A stretch of DNA of 7,559 bases from Actinobacteria bacterium UBA2184 (GTDB lineage: Bacteria > Actinomycetota > Coriobacteriia > Anaerosomatales > Anaerosomataceae). Under the pieces are notes generated by a model, which had not been told where the DNA came from, searched no databases, and saw only the letters and a list, made by a program, of their open reading frames with translations. A program made the translations under genes and the position numbers. The stretch lies in NCBI GenBank assembly GCA_002328745.1, contig DCVQ01000006.1:1-7559 (forward strand), read 5' to 3'. This document shows positions 1 through 5,553 of the stretch, in pieces (the first letter of the stretch is position 1; each line of letters opens with the position of its first letter).

Positions 1-353
1 TGCTCGGCGAAGCGCTCGCGCGCCATGAGCGTGTTGGCACCGTAGTAGAAGGTGCCGAACAAGAAGAGCACCACGAAGGCGAAGTGGACGTTCATCCACG
101 TCCACACCGGCTGCCCGCTTCCCACCAAGGCCGGCGTGAAGAACAGCCCGAGCGCGATGCCGGAGACGAGCAGCATCGTCGTGCCGATCCCGTGGGCCCA
201 GTGCGTGATGCGCGCGGGCACGTCGTGCCGGAGCACGCGGTCGCCCTCGATCACCGGGTCCCTGCGTCTCGAGAGCCCGGCGGCGAGCACGCCAGCAAAC
301 GGCGCGAACCACACCAGCCAGGTGGCCGAGTCGAACCACAGCGTTTCAGCCAT
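1..353 (-). CDS. Formate dehydrogenase gamma-like cytochrome b subunit (partial, 3' end outside window)
   Basis: The first 117 codons of a minus-strand gene are present and read without a stop to the left edge. The protein looks like the di-heme membrane cytochrome b of respiratory formate dehydrogenases (FdnI/FdoI type, cytochrome b561-like fold), which passes electrons from the Fe-S subunit to quinone. Visible support: hydrophobic segments at about residues 11-27, 55-75 and 86-107; the motif RHDVPARITHW (42-52), typical of this family at the start of a membrane helix; and candidate heme-ligand histidines H51, H54 and H90 (in MNVHF). The ATG at 353-351 is preceded by AGGGG (365-361), 7 nt upstream, so this start is preferred over an in-frame GTG two codons earlier. 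The gene is transcribed divergently from the Fic-like gene. Catalytic and Fe-S subunits would be expected nearby but are not in the window. A related b-type subunit of another oxidoreductase remains possible. Confidence 0.72.
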   Translation of the reverse strand, partial: MAETLWFDSATWLVWFAPFAGVLAAGLSRRRDPVIEGDRVLRHDVPARITHWAHGIGTTMLLVSGIALGLFFTPALVGSGQPVWTWMNVHFAFVVLFLFGTFYYGANTLMARERFAE

Positions 354-582
354 GGCCACACCCCTTTCCCCTGTTCGATTACGCCCATACCGGAGGCGAC
401 GCCCTGAGGAAGTCAGTGCGTGGGGACATTGAGCGGTGTAACGACTCGCTATGCAACTTCCGAAAATCGATAGTTTGGTCTACAGTGGCCGAACAAGAGG
501 GAATGCACGGGCCTCATCAGCCCGATTAATCTTCCTATGACGCGAGATAGCGAATATCGATAGAAAGAGGGCAGGCGTCGCG
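354..582. promoter_or_regulatory. Divergent intergenic region between cytochrome b gene and Fic-like gene
   Basis: These 229 bp lie between two divergent starts and so should contain both promoters. It is visibly more AT-rich than its surroundings around 450-480 and 525-565. Notable elements are two 13-bp near-identical sites (separate entry), a small inverted repeat CGGGC/GCCCG (508-512 and 520-524, 7-nt loop) and the palindrome GATTAATC (524-531). The only promoter-like pair I could find for the right-hand gene is TTGAGC (429-434) with TATGCA (450-455), but the 15-bp spacer is short, so I do not assert it. No RNA gene or small ORF with a good ribosome site was seen. Confidence 0.5.
461..563. 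repeat. Pair of 13-bp direct repeats, candidate operator sites
   Basis: CGAAAATCGATAG (461-473) and CGAATATCGATAG (551-563) match at 12 of 13 positions and start exactly 90 bp apart. The core ATCGAT is itself palindromic, and in the second copy it extends to TATCGATA. The second copy ends just before the Shine-Dalgarno of the Fic-like gene (AAGAGGG, 565-571), where a bound protein would block transcription or translation start. The downstream gene encodes a winged-helix domain, so autoregulation is an attractive inference, but nothing in the sequence proves binding. Confidence 0.45.
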
Positions 583-1929
583 ATGACGGAACCAGGCGAC
601 CTCCCCACCCAGCAGCAGATGCGAGAACTGCTCGCGGCCACGACTCCCGAGGAGCTTCACCACCTCCTGCGAGACGCCAACGACCGCTACGCGTACGAGC
701 AGGAGTTCGCGAATCGGACCAGTGCCCTGACCGCGCCCGCACGCGAAGCGGCGTGGTCGGTGCTCGACTTCGCTCGCAGGCTCTGCGCCCACGACATCAC
801 GTCGGGCGTGCTCGACTCCCGCTGGTTCACCCCGACGCCCCACATCCTCAAGTGGCTGCACGAGATCGACGTCCTTACGAGCGGACGACTCGTCACCGCG
901 CTCGAGCGGCTCGGGGACGAACAACAGCGCTTCGCCTCCCACGCGCTCATGGATGAAGCGATCGCCGCGTGTCTCGCCCCTGACGAACAGACGCAGTTCA
1001 AAGACGTCCGCTCCCTGCTGCGGCACGGCATCGAGCCACGCACCAGAACAGAGCGCCTAGTCACCAACTTCTACCGCACGATGCTGCAGGTCCCCACGAT
1101 CGCGACAGGGCCACTCACGATCGAGACCGTCGTTCGCGTGCAGCGGATGCTGGCAGCAGGACTCACCGAGAGCGAGGAAGAATCGACGGCCTTCCGTCAG
1201 CGCAACATCCCGCGGCGCGCGACCGTCGACCGCTGGCCAGGCTCGTACACCCCACCGCTCGCACACGAGGTGCGACCGCGCATGGACAGGCTGATCGAGG
1301 ACATGGACACGGAACGACCGTGGGTGCATCCGCTCGTGCAGGGCCCGATGCTGTACTTCTCCATCCTCAACATCCGCCCGTTCGAGCTGAGTGAGATCGG
1401 GCTGGCGCGTGCCGTCTTCCAGATCTACATGCACCGCGCGGGCTATCCGGCGTTGCAGCTGATGCCCATCTCGCAGGTGCTCCTGCACCGCTATCGCGAC
1501 TACGGCAGGCTATGGCCGGCCGAGAACCGCGGCGACCTGACCGGATTCGTGACCTGGGCCCTCGAGAGCATCTGGGATGCGCTCGACGCGCTCCGCAAGA
1601 ACGTGGACATCCGGGTGGCCGAGAACGATCGTCTCCGCGAACAGCTGCGCTTCGACCCAAAGCTGAACCACCGGCAGCGAACCATCCTCGGCCGGGCAAT
1701 CCGTCTGCCGGGTGCGACATTCTTCATCGACTACCACCGGCGCTCGTACGGCATCGCCTACTCGACCGCCAGAGCCGACCTGATCGGGTTGGTCGACAGA
1801 GGGTATCTGAGAGTCCGTCGCGAAGGGCATGCCTTTGTATTCTCGGCCACTCCCGGCCTGCGACAGCTCGTGATGGAGAAGTCGTCCGGGCGAGCATCCA
1901 ACGCAGGCACGGCCCACGGTCGCTCGTGA
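583..1929 (+). CDS. Fic-fold protein with degenerate catalytic motif and C-terminal winged helix
   Basis: The 448-residue protein resembles Fic (AMP-transferase) family members with a C-terminal winged helix. Residues 1-160 are mostly helical and unrecognised. Residues 177-310 follow the Fic pattern: an entry helix (about 178-193), the flap-like SYTPPLAHEV (221-230), the helix beginning HPLVQGPMLYF (249-259), the motif region and the following MHRAGYPAL (283-291). The active-site motif, normally HPFx(D/E)GNGRxxR, reads RPFELSEIGLAR (265-276). The catalytic His is Arg265 and the GNGR anion-hole loop is gone; P266, F267 and the last Arg (R276) remain. I see no clear (S/T)xxxE(G/N) inhibitory motif. 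Residues 361-425 form a winged helix, with recognition helix near 393-407 (YSTARADLIGLVDRGYL) and a wing after it. Canonical AMPylation is therefore unlikely; a regulatory or scaffold role is inferred. The start ATG has AAGAGGG 11 nt upstream. Ku begins 49 bp downstream on the same strand. Confidence 0.7.
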   Translation: MTEPGDLPTQQQMRELLAATTPEELHHLLRDANDRYAYEQEFANRTSALTAPAREAAWSVLDFARRLCAHDITSGVLDSRWFTPTPHILKWLHEIDVLTSGRLVTALERLGDEQQRFASHALMDEAIAACLAPDEQTQFKDVRSLLRHGIEPRTRTERLVTNFYRTMLQVPTIATGPLTIETVVRVQRMLAAGLTESEEESTAFRQRNIPRRATVDRWPGSYTPPLAHEVRPRMDRLIEDMDTERPWVHPLVQGPMLYFSILNIRPFELSEIGLARAVFQIYMHRAGYPALQLMPISQVLLHRYRDYGRLWPAENRGDLTGFVTWALESIWDALDALRKNVDIRVAENDRLREQLRFDPKLNHRQRTILGRAIRLPGATFFIDYHRRSYGIAYSTARADLIGLVDRGYLRVRREGHAFVFSATPGLRQLVMEKSSGRASNAGTAHGRS

Positions 1930-1939
1930 CCAGGGCGGG

Positions 1940-1970
1940 TATACAGCACCTAACCGCAGAATCGGAGGTG
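1940..1970 (+). promoter_or_regulatory. Ku ribosome binding site with possible -10 element upstream
   Basis: GGAGGTG (1964-1970) lies 8 nt before the Ku ATG at 1979 and is a strong Shine-Dalgarno that fixes the start. TATACA (1940-1945) in the same 49-bp gap resembles a -10 hexamer and would give a short leader, but no matching -35 box is present at 16-18 bp. A separate Ku promoter is therefore only a possibility, and read-through from the Fic-like gene is equally compatible. No terminator hairpin was seen in the gap. Confidence 0.4.
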
Positions 1971-1978
1971 CACCGCGT

Positions 1979-2779
1979 ATGGCTCGCGCGCTCTGGAAGG
2001 GCTCGATCAGCTTCGGCCTCGTCACGATCCCGGTGTCGCTGTACGCGGCGAAGTCGCCGCAGTCCGAGATCCGTTTCAACATGCTTCACAAGACCGACAT
2101 GCGCCCCGTCAGCAACAAGCGATGGGACGACCAGGAGCACGAGGTCCCCTGGGGGGAGATCGTCCGCGGGTACGAGTTCGAGCCCGACCAGTACGTGGTG
2201 ATCGGCGAGGAGGAACTCGGCGCTGCGGGGGTGGAGGCGACCCAGTCGGTCGACATCATCCACTTCGTGGACGCCGCCGAGATCGATCCTGCCTACTACG
2301 ACACCCCCTACTACACCGAACCGGCCAAGGCCGGACGCAAGGCGTACGCGCTGCTCCGCGAGACTCTCAAGCGCACGGGCAAGGTCGGCGTGGCCCGCGT
2401 GGTCATCCGCACGCGACAGCACCTGTGCGCGCTGCGAGCCGACGGGGCGATGCTGGTCGTGAACATCCTTCGCTGGCCGTACCAGCTGCGCGATGCCGCC
2501 GAATTCGACCTGCCGGACGAGGACCTCGCTGCGCTCGGCGTGTCGGAGCCCGAGCTCGCGATGGCCGAGCAGCTCGTGAGCTCCATGGCGGCCGAGTGGG
2601 CGCCGGACCAGTACACGGACACCTACCGCGACGCCGTGATGCGCATCATCGAGGAGAAGGCGACCCGCGGTGAGGTGACCCGGATCGCCGAGGCCGAAGG
2701 CGAGGCGCCCGAGCCGGGCGGCGGCCAGGTCGTCGACATCATGACGCTGCTCAAGCGCAGCCTCGAGAAGCGCGCCTAG
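1979..2779 (+). CDS. ku: Non-homologous end-joining protein Ku
   Basis: This 266-residue protein is bacterial Ku, which forms a homodimeric ring on double-strand break ends, protects them and recruits LigD. The N-terminus MARALWKGSISFGLVTIPV is the classical bacterial Ku opening and continues into the beta-barrel core that threads DNA. The segment KRTGKVGVARVVIRTRQ (about 130-146) and the following RADGAMLVVNILRWPYQLR (153-171) are conserved Ku core strands. The C-terminus VVDIMTLLKRSLEKRA matches the short end segment linked in this family to LigD contact. The protein stops there, without the long lysine-rich tail seen in some Ku proteins. The length is normal. The stop is 19 bp before the LigD start, so the two are very likely co-transcribed. 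No damaged motif was noticed. Confidence 0.96.
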   Translation: MARALWKGSISFGLVTIPVSLYAAKSPQSEIRFNMLHKTDMRPVSNKRWDDQEHEVPWGEIVRGYEFEPDQYVVIGEEELGAAGVEATQSVDIIHFVDAAEIDPAYYDTPYYTEPAKAGRKAYALLRETLKRTGKVGVARVVIRTRQHLCALRADGAMLVVNILRWPYQLRDAAEFDLPDEDLAALGVSEPELAMAEQLVSSMAAEWAPDQYTDTYRDAVMRIIEEKATRGEVTRIAEAEGEAPEPGGGQVVDIMTLLKRSLEKRA

Positions 2780-2787
2780 CCCCGGGC

Positions 2788-2792
2788 GGAGG
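2788..2792 (+). promoter_or_regulatory. Ribosome binding site deciding the LigD start
   Basis: GGAGG sits immediately before an ATG at 2793, leaving no spacer, but is 6 nt before a second in-frame ATG at 2799. Normal spacing is 5-9 nt, so the second ATG is favoured. The resulting N-terminus, MPLDAYRSKRDF, also agrees with the usual LigD opening. Confidence 0.65.
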
Positions 2793-2798
2793 ATGCCG

Positions 2799-5387
2799 AT
2801 GCCGCTCGATGCCTATCGCTCGAAGCGCGACTTCGCCGCAACGCCTGAGCCAGCCGGACAGGAGGCCGCAGGTGACGGACGCCTGTTCGTAGTGCAGAAG
2901 CACGCCGCATCCCGGCTGCACTACGACTTCCGGCTGGAGCTCGACGGCGTGCTGCTCTCGTGGGCGATCCCGAAGGGGCCGTCTCTCGATCCGCACGACC
3001 GGCGCTTCGCCGCGCGCGTGGAGGACCACCCCGTGGACTACGGCAGCTTCGAGGGCGCGATCCCGAAGGGCGAGTATGGTGGCGGCACCGTCGAGGTCTG
3101 GGACCGCGGCACGTGGGAGCCGGTGGGCGACCCGCACCCGGGCCTTGCGAAGGGCGACCTCAAGTTCACGCTGCACGGCGTGAAGCTGCGGGGCAGCTGG
3201 GTGCTCGTGCGGATGAAGGACCGCGAGGCCGACAAGGGCAAGGAGAGCTGGCTGCTCATCAAACATCGCGACGAGTTCGCGACCGACGGCGACGGCGACG
3301 CGATACTCGCCGGGCAGCCGCAGTCGGTGCTCACCGGCCGCACGATCGAGGAGATCGCCGCGGATCCGGGAGCGGTCTGGAGCGCCTCGGCGGGCCACAC
3401 GCCGCAGCCGGCCACGCCTCCCCACGCCGGAGTCCCCGATCCCGGAAGCGTGAGAGGCGCGACCCGATCGCCGAACATGCCCGAGGCGTTCGCGCCCCAG
3501 CTCGCCACGCTCGTGGATGCCGCGCCCGATGGCGACGGGTGGCTCCACGAGATCAAGTTCGACGGCTACCGCACCATCGCGTTCCTCCGCGACGGCTCCG
3601 TGGTGCTCCGCGCGCGGAATGGAGGCGACTGGACCGGGCGGTACGGTCCCATCGCCAAGGAGCTCGAGACGTTGCCGGTCGGCTCGGCGGTGATCGATGG
3701 CGAGGTCGTAGCGCAACTCGAGGACGGCACGAGCAGCTTCGGCACGCTGCAGCAGGATCTCCACAGCGGACGGACCGACCGGTTGCGGTACGCCGCCTTC
3801 GACCTGGTCTACCTCGAGGGATACAACCTCACCGGCACTCCCTTGCGCCAGCGAAAAGCGCTGCTCGCGCAGCTGCTGGCGGACCGCGGCCCCGATGCCC
3901 GGGTGACGTACGTCGACGACGTGCGCGGTCAGGGTCCGGCGTTCCTGGCGCAGGCATGCGCGTACGGCCTCGAGGGCGTGGTGAGCAAGCGGGCGGACTC
4001 TCCCTACCGACCGGGATCGCGCGGACGCGACTGGCTCAAGGCCAAGTGCCTGCGCAGACAGGAGTTCGTCGTGGTGGGCTTCACGCCTCCCGGCGGCACG
4101 CGCACCGGGTTCGGGGCGCTGCTGCTCGGTGAGCGAGACGAGCGGGGGGCGCTCGGCTACGCCGGACGCGTGGGTACCGGCTTCTCCGCACGCTTCCTGG
4201 AGGAATTCGGGCGGCGGTTGCGCGAGATGGAGGTGCCGGGGCCGAGCGTGGACGTCGGGGCCGAGCGCGCTCCAGCTAGCGCAAGATGGGTCGAACCGGT
4301 TCTCGTGGCGGAGGTGTCGTTCGCCGAGCGGACTGAGGCCGGAGAGCTGCGGCATCCGTCGTTCAAGGGTCTGCGCGAGGACAAAACGCCCGGCGACGTA
4401 CTTGCTGACGACAGGTCGGCCTCCCCGGAACATGCCGCCCCGCCGCCGCCCGCAGGCCCCTCCCCCGCAGTGACGCTCACCAATCCCGGCCGCACGTTCT
4501 GGCCGCAAACCGGCACCACGAAGCGGGATCTGGCCGACTACTACGCGTGGGTCGCTCCGCACATGCTGCCGCACGTGCTGCATCGGCCCGTCTCGATGGT
4601 CCGCTGCCCGCATGGCGTGGATGCCGACGATGGGCCGAAGACGCATCCCGGCGTCTCCTCGTGCTTCTTCCACAAGCACGCCGGGGACGACTTCCCCGGC
4701 CCGTTCGAACGCGTGGAGATCATCGAATCCAGGGGTCCCGCAACGTATCTCACCATCACCGAAGCGGACAGCCTCATCGCGCTGGCCCAGATGGGGACGC
4801 TCGAAGTCCACACGTGGGGAGCGAGATGGCCGGACATCGAGCACCCCGATGTGGTGGTCTTCGACCTCGATCCCGGCACCGATGTGGACTGGCGCGCGCT
4901 TGCCGATGGGGCGCGGCTCGTGCGCGACGTCCTCGACGGGCTTGGCTTGAGGAGCTTCGTCAAGACGACCGGCGGTGCGGGGTTGCACGTGAGCGCCCCG
5001 CTGCTCCCCGATCGTGACTGGGAGACCGTCAAGCGGTTCGCCAAGTCCGTCGCCGACGCCATCGCCGCCCACGCCCCCGACCGCTACGTCGCAACGATGT
5101 CGAAGACCAAGCGGCGGGGCCGGATCTACATCGACTACCTGCGCAATGGGAGGACCGCCACCTTCATCGCCCCGTACTCCACACGGGCGAAGGCGCGTCC
5201 CACCGTTGCGGTGCCGCTACGGTGGGACGAGCTCGGCGGCAGCGTCCGTCCTGACACGTACGACATCGGAAACGTGCGTCGCCGCCTCGCGCACCTCGAC
5301 GGCGAGCCATGGGATGGCTACTTCGCACTGAAGCAGACGATCACGCCCGCTATGCTGCGAGAGCTCGGCCTCGGCGCCAGGCGGTGA
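2799..5387 (+). CDS. ligD: Multifunctional NHEJ DNA ligase LigD (PE-LIG-POL)
   Basis: This 862-residue protein (numbered from the ATG at 2799) repairs double-strand breaks with Ku. The domain order is phosphoesterase, ligase, polymerase, as in Pseudomonas LigD and unlike the POL-PE-LIG order of mycobacteria. PE domain (about 1-165): H35, H41, D43 and R45 in QKHAASRLHYDFRLE, plus H77 and Y81, match the 3'-end processing site. LIG (about 225-530): motif I EIKFDGYR with the AMP-accepting K253, RARNG (271-275), AFDLVY (333-338), EGVVSKR (392-398), WLKAK (412-416) and HPSFKGLREDK near 519-529. All nucleotidyltransferase motifs are intact. A proline- and alanine-rich linker (about 540-557) precedes POL (about 558-862), an archaeo-eukaryotic-primase-type polymerase with metal-binding D689 and D691 in DLDP, H730 in KTTGGAGLH and D779 in YIDY. 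All three activities look functional. The alternative start at 2793 adds two residues. Confidence 0.96.
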   Translation: MPLDAYRSKRDFAATPEPAGQEAAGDGRLFVVQKHAASRLHYDFRLELDGVLLSWAIPKGPSLDPHDRRFAARVEDHPVDYGSFEGAIPKGEYGGGTVEVWDRGTWEPVGDPHPGLAKGDLKFTLHGVKLRGSWVLVRMKDREADKGKESWLLIKHRDEFATDGDGDAILAGQPQSVLTGRTIEEIAADPGAVWSASAGHTPQPATPPHAGVPDPGSVRGATRSPNMPEAFAPQLATLVDAAPDGDGWLHEIKFDGYRTIAFLRDGSVVLRARNGGDWTGRYGPIAKELETLPVGSAVIDGEVVAQLEDGTSSFGTLQQDLHSGRTDRLRYAAFDLVYLEGYNLTGTPLRQRKALLAQLLADRGPDARVTYVDDVRGQGPAFLAQACAYGLEGVVSKRADSPYRPGSRGRDWLKAKCLRRQEFVVVGFTPPGGTRTGFGALLLGERDERGALGYAGRVGTGFSARFLEEFGRRLREMEVPGPSVDVGAERAPASARWVEPVLVAEVSFAERTEAGELRHPSFKGLREDKTPGDVLADDRSASPEHAAPPPPAGPSPAVTLTNPGRTFWPQTGTTKRDLADYYAWVAPHMLPHVLHRPVSMVRCPHGVDADDGPKTHPGVSSCFFHKHAGDDFPGPFERVEIIESRGPATYLTITEADSLIALAQMGTLEVHTWGARWPDIEHPDVVVFDLDPGTDVDWRALADGARLVRDVLDGLGLRSFVKTTGGAGLHVSAPLLPDRDWETVKRFAKSVADAIAAHAPDRYVATMSKTKRRGRIYIDYLRNGRTATFIAPYSTRAKARPTVAVPLRWDELGGSVRPDTYDIGNVRRRLAHLDGEPWDGYFALKQTITPAMLRELGLGARR

Positions 5388-5553
5388 TCGCGGTGAGCGT
5401 CCGGCGCACACTGGATAGCCCACCGGCGGACCACCGTACCACCGGTGCAACCGGGTAGTCTGGGGGACATTACAGGAGGGCGATCGTCACACGTTCCTGT
5501 CGGCTTCTTGGACTACCGCTGCGTTGTCGACCGGCGACTTTGGGAGGACAGCG
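5388..5553. other. Intergenic region between ligD and the zwf-gnd fusion, with weak inverted repeats
   Basis: This 166-bp gap contains three CCACCG units (5420, 5431, 5439) and two mutually exclusive small stems: CACCGG (5421-5426) with CCGGTG (5442-5447), and CCGGT (5442-5446) with ACCGG (5450-5454) around a 3-nt loop. No T-tract follows, so a classical intrinsic terminator is not supported. The element could instead be an operator or simply GC-rich background. The downstream gene has its own strong GGGAGG (5542-5547), 6 nt before its ATG. I saw no convincing -35/-10 pair for it. Confidence 0.35.

Noticed and set aside
52..432. Plus-strand open frames opposite the cytochrome b gene
   Set aside because: The minus strand encodes a coherent membrane cytochrome with conserved His motifs; the plus-strand products have no family features.
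1512..2201. Plus-strand 229-codon frame bridging the end of the Fic-like gene and the start of ku
   Set aside because: It is an out-of-frame Arg/Ser-rich shadow overlapping two well-supported genes.
2751..5072. 773-codon open frame on the minus strand opposite ligD
   Set aside because: It is a GC-rich antisense shadow: the plus strand has every LigD motif, while the antisense product is Arg/Gly/Val/His-rich low-complexity sequence with no recognisable domain.
5420..5444. CRISPR-like or tandem repeat made of CCACCG units
   Set aside because: There are three 6-bp units with unequal spacing in GC-rich DNA; too short for an array and likely by chance.
5421..5454. Rho-independent terminator after ligD
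   Set aside because: The stems are only 5-6 bp, alternative to each other, and not followed by a T-run.
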